This document shows positions 16,816-26,163 of a stretch of DNA of 64,000 nucleotides, in pieces; the first letter of the stretch is position 1; every line of letters begins with the position of its first letter. Below the pieces are notes generated by a model, which was not told the DNA's origin, did no database searches, and saw only the letters and a program-made list of their open reading frames with translations. A program made the translations under genes and the position numbers. This stretch comes from CAZUMW01 sp964621615 (GTDB lineage: Bacteria > Desulfobacterota > WTBG01 > CAIYCZ01 > CAIRTM01), in the NCBI GenBank assembly GCA_964621615.1, contig CAZUMW010000022.1, positions 4,463 through 68,462 of the forward strand, given 5' to 3'.

Positions 16816-18753
16816 ATGAAAATTTCCTTTTTAACCTCCACCGCCTACGAGGTCATCAGCCCCTATGAGGGGATTGTGGCTGTTGAGGACCGGCTGCGAA
16901 CAGGCCGGTTTTTTGTTGTCAAGGAAAACGATGCCTTCCGCGGCGTTCTGACCGCCGCCGACGTCACCCGCACGTCACACCGCCTTATTGCCGACTGCCT
17001 GAAGAAGAAGCCGGTTATTCTTGCCGACCAGGACATTGAATCGGTGCTGGACGTTATGCGCACAACCGGCTACAGCGTTCTGCCTGTTTTTACCGAAACC
17101 GATTTTATCGGGGTCTGCATCCAGGAGGAGATTACCGCCTGGCTCGCCGACCACCGGCGTCAGCTCGAGCGGGAAATAAAAAAGCACACGGCATCGCTTA
17201 CCGCGGCGAACCGGGAGCTGAAAAAGCAGATACGGCAGCGGGAAAGGGCCGAAAAGGAGCGGCTGCTGCTTGCCACCGCTATAGAGCAGGCGCAGGAGGC
17301 GGTTATCATCACCGACACGGCGGGCATTATAGAGTATCTCAACCCGGCATTTTCGCGCATGACCGGCTACAGCGCTAAAGAGGCTCTGGGCAAACATATC
17401 CGCATGCTGAAAAGCGACGCTCACGACCGCGAATTTTATGATGCCCTGTGGGAGGCGCTGTCGGAGGGGCACGTGTGGACAGGGCGATTCATCAACAAAA
17501 AAAAGGATGGAACCCTGTATGATGATGAAACCGCCATTTCACCGGTGAGGGGCAGCGGCGGCAGCATAACGCATTATGTGGCGGTAAAGCGTGATGTCTC
17601 CCTGCAGGTTAAAACAGAGAAACACCTGCGCCACACACAGAAAATGGAGTCGATCGGCACCCTTGCCGGCGGCATTGCGCACGATTTCAACAATATTCTG
17701 GGCGGGGTTATCGGCTATGCAGAGCTTGCGCGGGGAGAGGTTGCCGGCAGAGAGCCGGCAGCCGGCTATCTGGACCAGGTGCTGCGTGCGGGAAGCAGGG
17801 CGCGCGAGCTTGTCAGACAGATCCTTGCATTCAGCTACAAGGGGCCGGAGCAGAAAAGCCCCCTTAATATGAGCCTTGTTGTGCGGGAGTCATGTAAATT
17901 TATCCGCTCGGTGCTTCCTGCAACCGTGGGCATGACAACAGACATAGACACGGACGGATACATTGTCGGCGATGCGGTGCAGATACAGCAGCTTCTGATG
18001 AACCTGTGCATCAACGCCGCACAGGCAATGAACGGCAGCAGCGGAACGATTTCCGTTCGCCTGTATGAAGAGTATATGAGCGATGACAGCATTCTTCCCG
18101 AGCTGAAGCCGGGACGATATATCGTGCTGCGCGTCAGCGATACCGGCTGCGGGATAGAGCCGGAGCTGCTCGATGCCATATTTGATCCGTTTTTTACCAC
18201 AAAGCCGCGGGGCGAGGGCACCGGCATGGGGCTTGCGCTGGTCTACAGCATTGCAAAGAATCATCAGGGGGCGGTTCAGGTTCAAAGCGCCCGCTGCGAG
18301 GGTGCGACGTTTACGGTTTATTTCCCTGCGGTATACCGGCAGGCGGCAGAGCAGGCAGGGCTCGTTGAGGAGGTTCCCGCCGGCAGCGAAGCAGTTCTTT
18401 TTGTTGACGATGAGGAAATGCTGAGCGATCTGGGGCCGAAGATGCTCGAGTCGCTGGGATACCGGGTGACGGCAAAAAAAAGCAGCAGCGAGGCGCTTGA
18501 AGAATTCAGGAAAAACCCCCGGCGCTTTGACCTTGTCATAACCGACCAGTCAATGCCGGGAAAAACCGGCTTTGAGATAGCACAGGAAATGCTGCTGATC
18601 CGGCCTGACCTGCCCGTTATCCTGTGTACAGGATTCAGCCAGAGCGTTCCGGAGGAAACGGCAAGGGCCCGCGGCATACGCCAGTATCTGCTCAAGCCTT
18701 ACGGCAGAAAGCAGCTCGCGGAAACCGTGCGCCGGGCTCTTGACGGCGCGTGA
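16816..18753 (+). CDS. Hybrid histidine kinase with CBS pair, PAS and receiver domains
   Basis: 645 residues, no membrane segment. In order: a CBS-domain pair (about 5-115; GVLTAADVTRTS and SVLPVFTETDFIGVC), a coiled coil (about 115-150), a PAS domain (about 150-260; IITDTAGIIEYLNPAF), HisKA with the phospho-histidine in GGIAHDFNN (near 295), HATPase_c (DTGCGI, GTGMGL) and a C-terminal receiver (about 520-640; acceptor in ITDQSMPG, lysine in LLKPYG). CBS pairs commonly bind adenine nucleotides, so sensing of cytosolic energy charge or a related ligand is plausible. With PAS it would integrate two signals. The terminal receiver suggests phosphorelay or feedback; no dedicated response regulator is adjacent. 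Confidence 0.92.
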   Translation: MKISFLTSTAYEVISPYEGIVAVEDRLRTGRFFVVKENDAFRGVLTAADVTRTSHRLIADCLKKKPVILADQDIESVLDVMRTTGYSVLPVFTETDFIGVCIQEEITAWLADHRRQLEREIKKHTASLTAANRELKKQIRQRERAEKERLLLATAIEQAQEAVIITDTAGIIEYLNPAFSRMTGYSAKEALGKHIRMLKSDAHDREFYDALWEALSEGHVWTGRFINKKKDGTLYDDETAISPVRGSGGSITHYVAVKRDVSLQVKTEKHLRHTQKMESIGTLAGGIAHDFNNILGGVIGYAELARGEVAGREPAAGYLDQVLRAGSRARELVRQILAFSYKGPEQKSPLNMSLVVRESCKFIRSVLPATVGMTTDIDTDGYIVGDAVQIQQLLMNLCINAAQAMNGSSGTISVRLYEEYMSDDSILPELKPGRYIVLRVSDTGCGIEPELLDAIFDPFFTTKPRGEGTGMGLALVYSIAKNHQGAVQVQSARCEGATFTVYFPAVYRQAAEQAGLVEEVPAGSEAVLFVDDEEMLSDLGPKMLESLGYRVTAKKSSSEALEEFRKNPRRFDLVITDQSMPGKTGFEIAQEMLLIRPDLPVILCTGFSQSVPEETARARGIRQYLLKPYGRKQLAETVRRALDGA

Positions 18754-18814
18754 TGTTCCGCCCGGAGGAAAATCAAACATTTTTTAATTGGGTTGGTCTC
18801 TTTTCAACTTTAGC

Positions 18815-19801
18815 CTACGCCCAGGAGTCCTTCTTGGTAAAATCAGGCACAAGGGACTCGTCGAGGCAGCCGCAGTCCTGAACCCACCCGTTTTCAAACC
18901 CCATCTCATACATGAGCGCAACCGCGCGCCCGTATTCGTCTTGTGCCGTGCGGCGTGACAGCTCGGGAAACAAAGCAGCGCTGCAGCAGGGGATGTACTG
19001 TCCCATAAGGCTGAGAGCAACATACGGGCCGAAGTGCTTTTTTATTCGATGAAGCACGCGCCGGGTGCGGGCGCTGTCTTCGGGAAGTACCAGATGCCGG
19101 ATAATGAGCCCCCTGCGGGCGATTCCCTCATCGTCAACGGTCAGCGGGCCGGTCTGCCGGAACATCTCCTGTACCGCGTTAAAGCTGATATCGCAATAGC
19201 GCCGGGCCCCGGAATATGCTTCCCCCGGTTCGTCCGCCCCGTATTTGATGTCCGGAAGGTACACATCGACAATGCCGTCAAGCAGGCGCAGCACCTCCGG
19301 GCTTTCATAGCCGTTTGAATTGTACACAAGCGGCAGCCGCAGCCCGCTGCCTGCGGCAATGCACAGCGCGTCCACGATCATCGGTATATAATGGGACCCT
19401 GACACCAGCGCGATGTTGTGGCAGCCCTGCTGCTGCAGGTCGAGCATCCGGGATGCGAGCTCGTAAACGCTCAGATCATCGCCAAGGGCGTCGCGGCTGA
19501 TCTGATAGTTCTGGCAGTAGCAGCAGCGCAGGTTGCAATGCGAAAAAAATATCGTTCCCGCCCCGCGCGTGCCCGAGAGTACCGGCTCTTCGCCAAAATG
19601 GGGTACCGAGCGGGCCACCCGCACGGCTGCTGCTGCTCCGCAGCGGCCGGTCTGCCCTCCGGCCCTGTCGGCTTTGCAGCGCCACGGGCACAGGCTGCAC
19701 GGCGACAGCAGCCCGTAGAGCTTTCGGGCGCGGCGATGAAGCTCGCCGCTTCTGTACAGGTCAATATAGCAGGGAGTCACCGGCACGGGCTGACTGTCCA
19801 T
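18815..19801 (-). CDS. PflX-type radical SAM protein
   Basis: 328 residues. The radical SAM cluster motif CNLRCCYC (CxxxCxxC) lies near residue 92, preceded by a second cysteine group (CSLCPWRC) near 36 as in the COG1313 PflX-like family, relatives of glycyl-radical-enzyme activases. Such proteins cleave S-adenosylmethionine reductively to a 5'-deoxyadenosyl radical; the substrate of this subfamily is undefined. No glycyl radical enzyme is encoded next to it, so a specific activase role is not supported. The start is the ATG at 19801, next to a divergent etf promoter. The gene converges on the CBS-PAS kinase. Confidence 0.88.
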   Translation of the reverse strand: MDSQPVPVTPCYIDLYRSGELHRRARKLYGLLSPCSLCPWRCKADRAGGQTGRCGAAAAVRVARSVPHFGEEPVLSGTRGAGTIFFSHCNLRCCYCQNYQISRDALGDDLSVYELASRMLDLQQQGCHNIALVSGSHYIPMIVDALCIAAGSGLRLPLVYNSNGYESPEVLRLLDGIVDVYLPDIKYGADEPGEAYSGARRYCDISFNAVQEMFRQTGPLTVDDEGIARRGLIIRHLVLPEDSARTRRVLHRIKKHFGPYVALSLMGQYIPCCSAALFPELSRRTAQDEYGRAVALMYEMGFENGWVQDCGCLDESLVPDFTKKDSWA

Positions 19802-19809
19802 GATAATCC

Positions 19810-19839
19810 TTGACTTGAAAGTGAATACTCTGTTATAAA
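19810..19839 (+). promoter_or_regulatory. Candidate promoter of the etfB-etfA-acyl-CoA dehydrogenase unit
   Basis: TTGACT (19810-19815), 18 bases, TATAAA (19834-19839). The long leader to 20004 contains a perfect 16-bp palindrome, TCCCGCTGCAGCGGGA (19892-19907), flanked by TGCGTC/GACGCA arms, so a stable hairpin forms in the transcript or a dimeric repressor could bind. Confidence 0.5.
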
Positions 19840-20003
19840 CGGTTCATTTAATAAGGACAGTTCCAAAAAAAAATCCATCTGCTGCGTTGCGTCCCGCTGC
19901 AGCGGGATCATGACGACGCACACAATACAGTATAGCTGCAGATAGCTGCTATTTACAGCAGAAAATTCCCGGCAACAGGCGTAATCAGGAAATCAGGAAC
20001 TCT

Positions 20004-20864
20004 ATGGGATATACTATAGCTGTACTTATCAAGCAGGTGCCTGACACAACCGCCGTGACCTCCCGTGCCATGAAGCCTGACGGCACGCTTAACAGGTCTG
20101 CGCTTCCCGCTGTCTGCAACCCTGAAGATATATACGCGCTTGAAATGGCGCTGCAGATACGCGAAAGCCGCGGCGGAAGCATCTGCGCGGCCACGATGGG
20201 CCCGCCGCAGGCGGCAGAGGTGTTGAGAGAGGCGCTGTACCGCGGAGCCGACCGCGCTGTTTTGTTAACGGACCGCTGTTTTGCCGCTTCAGACACGCTG
20301 GCCACGTCGCTTGTGCTCAGCTGTGCGCTGCGCCGGCTCGGCCCGTTTGATATCGTGCTGTGCGGCCGCCAGGCAATCGACGGCAATACCGCGCAGGTCG
20401 GACCGCAGATCGCCGAGAAGCTGGGTATTAATCAGCTTACCTATGTCGACGGCATAGAGGATATTTCGGGCGGACACCTTACGGCCTGGTGCGAATATGA
20501 GCTGGGCCGACAGTGCGTGCGCGCTCCGCTTCCTGTTTTGCTGACGGTGACCGACAGCGCCCCGTTGCCGCGGCCGCCGTCGGCAAAAAACATCATGCGC
20601 TACAAGCATGCACGTGCACCGGGTGAGGTGAGCCGCGATCCGGCACGGCCGGATGCGCCGGCTGCGCATGCGGCAATCGAGCAGCTCGGGGCGGAAGACC
20701 TGGGCATAGCCCCCGAAACATGCGGGCTTGCGGGGTCGCCCACGCGGGTAAAAAAAATTGAGCATGTTGTGCTGAAAAGCACGCAGCACAAAACAGTGCC
20801 GCCAACTGAGCAGGGGTTTCAGGAACTGTTCCGGGAGCTGATTGCCGATTATACATTTGAGTAG
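20004..20864 (+). CDS. etfB: Electron transfer flavoprotein, beta subunit
   Basis: 286 residues. N-terminal KQVPDTT and the later region SRGGSICAATMGP followed by LREALYRGADRAVLL are typical of EtfB; the AMP/FAD-site loop appears as DGNTAQVGPQIAE. With EtfA it forms the heterodimer that carries electrons from acyl-CoA dehydrogenases to the membrane quinone pool, or takes part in electron bifurcation; the sequence alone does not decide. The CAGGAA ribosome site and the ATG at 20004 fit. It is first in the etfB-etfA-acd operon. Confidence 0.95.
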   Translation: MGYTIAVLIKQVPDTTAVTSRAMKPDGTLNRSALPAVCNPEDIYALEMALQIRESRGGSICAATMGPPQAAEVLREALYRGADRAVLLTDRCFAASDTLATSLVLSCALRRLGPFDIVLCGRQAIDGNTAQVGPQIAEKLGINQLTYVDGIEDISGGHLTAWCEYELGRQCVRAPLPVLLTVTDSAPLPRPPSAKNIMRYKHARAPGEVSRDPARPDAPAAHAAIEQLGAEDLGIAPETCGLAGSPTRVKKIEHVVLKSTQHKTVPPTEQGFQELFRELIADYTFE

Positions 20865-20957
20865 GCACAGCACAAATAAGGTTAATGGACCCGCCGCTGG
20901 TTCTGAGTGGTTGAAACTGAATTTGCTTTTATCAACGTTCATTATTAAATAAATACC

Positions 20958-21980
20958 ATGAGCTCTAACGGCGAAGTTCTAGTTTATATACAGCATCACA
21001 GCGCGCAGCCGGCAGAGGCGTCCCTTGAGGTGCTCGGCAAGGGGCGCGAGCTTGCAGATATGCTGGGCGTGCCGCTGGCGGGCGCTGTTGCCGGCCGGAG
21101 CGCCGGGCCCGTTGCTGCGCCGGTTGCCGCATCAGGTGCCGACCGGGTCTATCTTCTTGATTCCCCGGTGCTTGATATCTATCGGTCCGCTTCGTATTGT
21201 ACGGCGCTCTGCTCCCTGATTACGCAGGCGGACCCGGCAGTGTTTCTTCTTGCCGCAACCCCGCAGGGCCGCGATCTTGCTCCCAGGATTGCATCCCGCT
21301 GCGGCGCGGGCCTGACTGCCGACTGTACGGATTTGAAAATCGGCCCGTACACCGACCCCAAAACAAAAAAGCGATACCGCAATGTTTTGTATCAGATACG
21401 CCCGGCCTGGGGAGGCAATGTTATCGCAACCATTGTCAGCCCCGAGACGCGTCCCCAGATGGCAACCATCCGTGAGGGAATCATGAAGCTGCCGCAGCAG
21501 GACCCCTCGCGCCGTGCCGAAATACAGACCATAGCGCCAGACATACCTGACAGCGACCTGCAGACGGAAATTATCCGGCAGGAGCTGCGCGAGCGTACCG
21601 TTGACCTGAAAAAAGCCCACGTTATCGTGGCCGGCGGAGCCGGCATGGGGACAAAAGATAACTTTCAGCTGCTTCGCGGGCTGGCCGACGCTCTTGGGGG
21701 CGAAGTCGGCGCAACGCGTGCGGCTGTGGATGCAGGGTTCATTGACCATGATCACCAGATCGGCCAGACCGGCGTATCCGTCCGGCCCAAGCTGTATATC
21801 GCCTGCGGTATCTCCGGTGCGGTTCAGCATCTTGCCGGCATGGAGGAATCCGGAAAAATTGTTGCCGTTAACACCGACCCTGAGGCCCCCATTTTCAAAA
21901 TAGCTCACTACGGTATTGTCGGGGATGCGCGCGAGGTGATTCCAAGGATGATTGCTACATATAAACAGTTGAGTCACTGA
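20958..21980 (+). CDS. etfA: Electron transfer flavoprotein, alpha subunit
   Basis: 340 residues. The C-terminal FAD-binding domain carries the classical signatures IACGISGAVQH, AGMEESGKIVAVN and DPEAPIFKIAHYG. The N-terminal half has the EtfA nucleotide-binding-like fold (LAATPQGRDLAPRIA). No N-terminal ferredoxin extension is present, unlike some bifurcating forms. It lies 93 bases after etfB and two bases before the dehydrogenase gene, so EtfA and the dehydrogenase are tightly co-translated. Confidence 0.95.
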   Translation: MSSNGEVLVYIQHHSAQPAEASLEVLGKGRELADMLGVPLAGAVAGRSAGPVAAPVAASGADRVYLLDSPVLDIYRSASYCTALCSLITQADPAVFLLAATPQGRDLAPRIASRCGAGLTADCTDLKIGPYTDPKTKKRYRNVLYQIRPAWGGNVIATIVSPETRPQMATIREGIMKLPQQDPSRRAEIQTIAPDIPDSDLQTEIIRQELRERTVDLKKAHVIVAGGAGMGTKDNFQLLRGLADALGGEVGATRAAVDAGFIDHDHQIGQTGVSVRPKLYIACGISGAVQHLAGMEESGKIVAVNTDPEAPIFKIAHYGIVGDAREVIPRMIATYKQLSH

Positions 21981-21982
21981 AC

Positions 21983-23707
21983 ATGAATTTTTTCACTGAC
22001 AACAGCGACCTCACGTTTATTTTTAAAACCGGCGGGCTTGACGAGATTATCGCCATGTATGAGCCCGGGTTCGCCGACGCAGAGCGCTTCGACTACGCCC
22101 CGCGCTCAGCAGAGGATGCCCGCGACAGCTGCCGGCGCATCTGCGAGCTGGCCGGCAGCATCGCCGCCGATATTATCGCACCGCTGGGAGAGCGCATAGA
22201 CCGCGAGCAGAACACCATACAAAAGGGGCGCGTGCTCTATTCAGAGCCGGTGCAGCAGTGCGTTCGCGCGCTGCGGCAGGCAGAGCTTATGGGCTGCACC
22301 ATATCGCGTGACTACGGCGGCCTGAACCTTCCTCAGTTTGTGTTTACGATGCTTGTCGAAATTATCTCCCGGGCCGATGCCAGCATTCAGAACATTTTTG
22401 GCCTGCAGGGAATAAGCGGCATTATCGAAAATTTTGCCGATGAGACCATAAAGGAAAAATATCTGCCGCTGTTTGCCGCCGGCTCGGTGACGGGCGCCAT
22501 GGCCCTGACCGAGGACGAGGCGGGAAGCGACCTGCAGAATGTAAAAACCAGCGCCCGGCAGGAGGCGGACGGATCCTGGCGCATAAACGGCGTCAAGCGC
22601 TTTATTACAAACGGCGGCGCGGAGGTGCTGCTGGTGCTGGCCCGCTCCGAGCCGGGAACCACAGACGGGCTGGGGCTGAGCCTTTTTCTGTGCGAGGGAG
22701 ACGAAACTGTCCGCGTTCGGCGCCTTGAGGACAAGCTCGGCATACACGGCTCCCCCACCTGCGAAATGACGTTTTCAGACACCCCCGCCTATCTGATCGG
22801 CGAGCGCCAGCGCGGCCTTGTTACCTATGTGCTTGCCCTGCTCAACGGGGCCCGCCTTGCCACTGCTGCCCAGGCCATCGGCATAGCACAGGCAGCCTAC
22901 ACCGAAGCGCGGGACTATGCGCGCGTGCGAAAGCAGTACGGCCGCAGAATCGAAACGCTTGGACCCGTCGCGGACATGCTCGTTTCGATGAAGACAGCTA
23001 TCGAGGCGGCGCGCGCCCTGACCTATGAAACCGCCCGCATCATGGATCTGTCCGTGGGAACCGACGCGCGCCTGAAAAAACAGGCGCTCGAGCCGGCGGA
23101 AAAAAAGCAGCTCCGAAAAGATGCCAAGCGCTATGAGCGGCTTACCATGCTGCTGACTTCGCTCACAAAGTATTATGCATCCGAGATGAGCGTCAGGGTG
23201 ACGCACGATGCCATGCAGGTGCTCGGCGGGAGCGGATACATGCGCGACTACCCTGTTGAAAAGTATTACCGCGATGCGCGCATTACGAGCATATACGAGG
23301 GAACCTCTCAGATGCAGGTGCTGAGCGCATACCGGGGCATCGTCGCGGGAACGCTGGAGAAATATGTGGAGGAGTGTGCGGCCGGGCTTACCCTTCGGCA
23401 GCAGGCGGCGCCGGCAAAAAAGCTGGCAAAGGCCCGGGCGCTTTTGAGAGACTGCGCGGGACGCCTTTCAGAATCGAGGGACAGCCGCGTTGTCGAGCTT
23501 TACAGCCGGACGATCGTAGACATGGCCGTTGATATCCTGCTTGGATATCTGCTTCTGAAACAGTCCAGCCACTGCACCAGAAAGCTTTGCATTGCGCGCA
23601 GGTTCGTTAACGCCCTTGAGCCCCGCCTGGGGATGCACGCCCGCCTGATAAAAAAAGGCGACACAGCTGCAGTTACTCATTTCGACCAGATTGTAAACGA
23701 GGACTGA
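21983..23707 (+). CDS. Acyl-CoA dehydrogenase, long form
   Basis: 574 residues, longer than the usual 380-400. The N-terminal and middle domains carry AMALTEDEAGSDL (substrate/FAD region), and the C-terminal domain carries MQVLGGSGYMRDYPVEK and the catalytic glutamate in IYEGTSQMQ. A basic linker of about 40 residues (QALEPAEKKQLRKDAKR) interrupts the helical domain, and a further helical domain of about 150 residues follows. This architecture is typical of a long acyl-CoA dehydrogenase clade of anaerobes. It oxidises an acyl-CoA to the enoyl-CoA and hands electrons to the EtfBA encoded immediately upstream. Chain length or aromatic specificity cannot be read from sequence. Confidence 0.93.
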   Translation: MNFFTDNSDLTFIFKTGGLDEIIAMYEPGFADAERFDYAPRSAEDARDSCRRICELAGSIAADIIAPLGERIDREQNTIQKGRVLYSEPVQQCVRALRQAELMGCTISRDYGGLNLPQFVFTMLVEIISRADASIQNIFGLQGISGIIENFADETIKEKYLPLFAAGSVTGAMALTEDEAGSDLQNVKTSARQEADGSWRINGVKRFITNGGAEVLLVLARSEPGTTDGLGLSLFLCEGDETVRVRRLEDKLGIHGSPTCEMTFSDTPAYLIGERQRGLVTYVLALLNGARLATAAQAIGIAQAAYTEARDYARVRKQYGRRIETLGPVADMLVSMKTAIEAARALTYETARIMDLSVGTDARLKKQALEPAEKKQLRKDAKRYERLTMLLTSLTKYYASEMSVRVTHDAMQVLGGSGYMRDYPVEKYYRDARITSIYEGTSQMQVLSAYRGIVAGTLEKYVEECAAGLTLRQQAAPAKKLAKARALLRDCAGRLSESRDSRVVELYSRTIVDMAVDILLGYLLLKQSSHCTRKLCIARRFVNALEPRLGMHARLIKKGDTAAVTHFDQIVNED

Positions 23708-24023
23708 TCCCCGCGGTTCTCCATCCTGACCGCCTGCGTGTTTGCCCGGCCGTCATGGCGTTATTCCTCTCTGTGCCGCAAATAGTATTCCCGGAGCAAT
23801 GAAAAAGCCCTTCACATGCCGGATACCCCGAAAAGAACGGCACTGTTAATCAGCGGTGAAATTGTGGGCAGCGCTCATGACGGGAGACATGTTGACAGGT
23901 CTTCGTTTTTGCCGCACAATAATAGTATCATGCGGCCGGCAGGAGCACGCAGCCCGGCTGCCGCTCCGCCGAGAGCGCTGTGTTCGGATTCACAAAAAAA
24001 TGAGCTCCTCATAAGGCAATAAC
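23708..24023. other. Intergenic region without a supported gene
   Basis: 316 bases. A 68-codon frame (23816-24022) and a 16-codon frame starting at 23799 behind GGAG are present but have no coding character I can defend. No terminator hairpin with a T-run was found after the dehydrogenase gene. Confidence 0.5.
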
Positions 24024-25313
24024 ATGATGCCCCCCCGTTTTTTTTGCGGCAGGCTGTTCCATGCGTCGATCTGTGCCGGTATTGCTGTTTTGCTGCTCTG
24101 CAATACCGCCGCTGCCGGCGTAAAAGGCAGCCTTGATACGGTCAGCGGCCTGCGCGTGCTGACCGTCTGGGGAACCCCGTATCAGCGGGGGTACGCACAC
24201 GGGTATCTCCTTGCCGAGGATATTTATGCCCTCCTTGAAGACTACATGCTCGGCGAAATCTTTGACACGGATAACTATTTTTATACAACGCTTCTGCTTA
24301 TGTATTATGTCCGCGTCCCATTCCCCCTGCAGCGGGAGATCGCGGGCATTTTTGCCGGAATGCGTGAGGCTCTTGGCGAGGCGGGCCTTTACAGCGCAAA
24401 GCTTTCCCGCGATTTTATGCCCATAGATCTGATCCGTTTCAATATGGTGGAAATATTCCCGCTTGAGTTCGAAAGCCGCACCCTGTGCTCATCCGCCTCT
24501 GCCTGGGACAGCGGAACCGCTGACGGGTCACCGATGATGGTGCGCAATCTGGACTTCGGGTCTCCCGGCGATCTTGCTGAAAAAAACAGCATTATTATTG
24601 TATATAAGCACCGCAGAGGCCTGCTTGCTCCCCGGCGGTGGATTTCGTTTGCCTGGCCCGGGTTTGTCGGGTGCCTTACCGGGATGAATGAAAAGGGCGT
24701 CACCGCTGCCGTGCAGTATGCAAACACAAACCCATCGGTTGAAGACCTGATGATTCAGATTCCACGCGTATATACGCCGCTTTCGTTTGTCGTCCGGCGG
24801 GGCCTTGAATCGCGCAGCCGCGGGATGCGAAAAAATCCTATCGGCAGCATGTTCAGGCGGCTTCTGATTACGCCGGTCGCAGGGTCGTATAATCTTCACA
24901 TGATAGCTCCGGATGCTGTGCAAAGGGGGCCCGCAGCCGAGGAGGCTGCAGTAATCGAGGGCAACAATATATGGACGGGATTCCGCACATACCGCTATAA
25001 CAGCATGGATGAGCCTCGCCTGAATGCCGATTGCTTTCTTGCTGCCACCAATCACCACCGGAAAATAATTCCGCCAGTTGAATGCCCCCGCTATGAAACA
25101 ATAGTGGATGCGCTCAACAGCCTCAGCAAGCTCGATATGCAGGCGGGGTTTTCCATTCTGCGCTCGGTGGCACAGGATGAGGGGCCGATGCATACCGTGC
25201 AGATGATCGGCATGAGCGCCGCCAGCCGTGAGCTTATGATTTCCTTTGGCGGGGATGAGCGGTCAGCCTATGAAAAAGAACCCGTCCCCCTGACATGGAA
25301 CGATCTGTTTTAA
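24024..25313 (+). CDS. Exported C45-like N-terminal-nucleophile hydrolase
   Basis: 429 residues with a signal peptide (ICAGIAVLLLCNTAAAG). The fold matches the C45 peptidase/acyl-CoA:6-aminopenicillanate acyltransferase-like group: YQRGYAHGYLL near the start, then LCSSASAWD with the likely nucleophile cysteine near 155, MVRNLDFG and FVGCLTGMNEKGV. Classical members self-cleave to expose the cysteine; here the cysteine lies inside the chain, as expected for an unprocessed precursor or a phospholipase-B-like relative. It probably hydrolyses an amide or ester bond in the periplasm; the substrate is unknown. It is co-directional with the acyl-CoA dehydrogenase operon but separated by 316 bases. 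Confidence 0.75.
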   Translation: MMPPRFFCGRLFHASICAGIAVLLLCNTAAAGVKGSLDTVSGLRVLTVWGTPYQRGYAHGYLLAEDIYALLEDYMLGEIFDTDNYFYTTLLLMYYVRVPFPLQREIAGIFAGMREALGEAGLYSAKLSRDFMPIDLIRFNMVEIFPLEFESRTLCSSASAWDSGTADGSPMMVRNLDFGSPGDLAEKNSIIIVYKHRRGLLAPRRWISFAWPGFVGCLTGMNEKGVTAAVQYANTNPSVEDLMIQIPRVYTPLSFVVRRGLESRSRGMRKNPIGSMFRRLLITPVAGSYNLHMIAPDAVQRGPAAEEAAVIEGNNIWTGFRTYRYNSMDEPRLNADCFLAATNHHRKIIPPVECPRYETIVDALNSLSKLDMQAGFSILRSVAQDEGPMHTVQMIGMSAASRELMISFGGDERSAYEKEPVPLTWNDLF

Positions 25314-25422
25314 CAGCGTACAGCTTCCTGCCCGGAATACATATTTTTCTTTGCTTCCGATTGCAGAGGCCGTATAATTTTATGAGATATGGGCCGTAAG
25401 CGAACAATCACACCGGCATGCG

Positions 25423-25812
25423 GTGACGGATATGCAGCTTATCAGCTTTGATGAGATGAAAAATCGCTATTATGGCGGAGAGGACTCCCTGGAGCTTACT
25501 GTTGAAAAGTGGGAGCGGATTCATGCATATTCAAAAAGCGTTTTCAATCTGTCGCACTATCAGGAGCTGCTGCAGGGCGCTGTCGTGCCGATTTTTTTAT
25601 GTACCGAATATGCAAATCAATGTCGCATGTGCCCGATTTACGGCATTTGCAAACAGGGGACTTCTGAACACTGGACAAACCTGATACGGGTTATGGAGGC
25701 CTATGCGGTGGCAGGCGATTTGCTTCCCCGTGAGACCCTTGTTAATCACATAGATGTTTTTCTTAACAAGCTGCGGCAATGCCGTACAGATGCTCTGGCC
25801 CGCGCCCATTGA
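25423..25812 (+). CDS. Small cysteine-motif protein of unknown function
   Basis: 129 residues from a GTG start (an in-frame ATG lies at 25432). A four-cysteine group, C-x6-C-x2-C-x5-C (CTEYANQCRMCPIYGIC), near residues 63-79 could bind zinc or an iron-sulfur cluster. The rest is predicted helical with no signal peptide or membrane segment. I do not recognise the family. A small acidic gene with a strong ribosome site begins 58 bases after the stop, so both may be on one transcript. Confidence 0.65.
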   Translation: MTDMQLISFDEMKNRYYGGEDSLELTVEKWERIHAYSKSVFNLSHYQELLQGAVVPIFLCTEYANQCRMCPIYGICKQGTSEHWTNLIRVMEAYAVAGDLLPRETLVNHIDVFLNKLRQCRTDALARAH

Positions 25813-25870
25813 TATCACCGGCGCGCTGTTTACGATCATTGTTCTCTGAAACGTTCATGGAGGGTGTGCT

Positions 25871-26035
25871 ATGAGCGATAAAAAGCACAATCAGGAAGAT
25901 TTGGATGAACTTTTTGCCGTTTTTGACAAAAAATACAATGAATTTGAACAAAAATATACTAATATAGAGCACAACATTAAAAAATATTCAGAAGAAAACG
26001 ACGATGAACCCGGTCACAACGACCATGAAATATAG
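25871..26035 (+). CDS. Small acidic protein, 54 residues
   Basis: The ATG at 25871 has an excellent ribosome site (GGAGG at 25859-25863, 7 bases before it). The product is very charged, with a central helix-forming segment (DELFAVFDKKYNEF) and an acidic tail ending DHEI. No family is recognised. Its composition differs from random frames in this GC-rich DNA, and the AT-rich codons continue into the following promoter region. Confidence 0.6.
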   Translation: MSDKKHNQEDLDELFAVFDKKYNEFEQKYTNIEHNIKKYSEENDDEPGHNDHEI

Positions 26036-26073
26036 ATTTTTTTCGTTTTTCATTCTAAATATTGTATTTTTTA

Positions 26074-26110
26074 TTGACAAAAAGCACAACATTTTGTAAA
26101 AGGATATAAT
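26074..26110 (+). promoter_or_regulatory. Promoter region of the excisionase-like gene
   Basis: A consensus TATAAT (26105-26110) lies about 55 bases before the gene. A TTGACA (26074-26079) lies 25 bases further up, too far for a normal pairing, so the -35 contact is weak or activator-dependent. The string ACATTTTGTAAAAGG (26089-26103) fills the gap and also occurs before the SBBP gene. Confidence 0.4.
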
Positions 26111-26163
26111 AACGTGTAAGAAATGGGATACAGAAACAACACCGGAAAAAAGAGGGAGAACTG

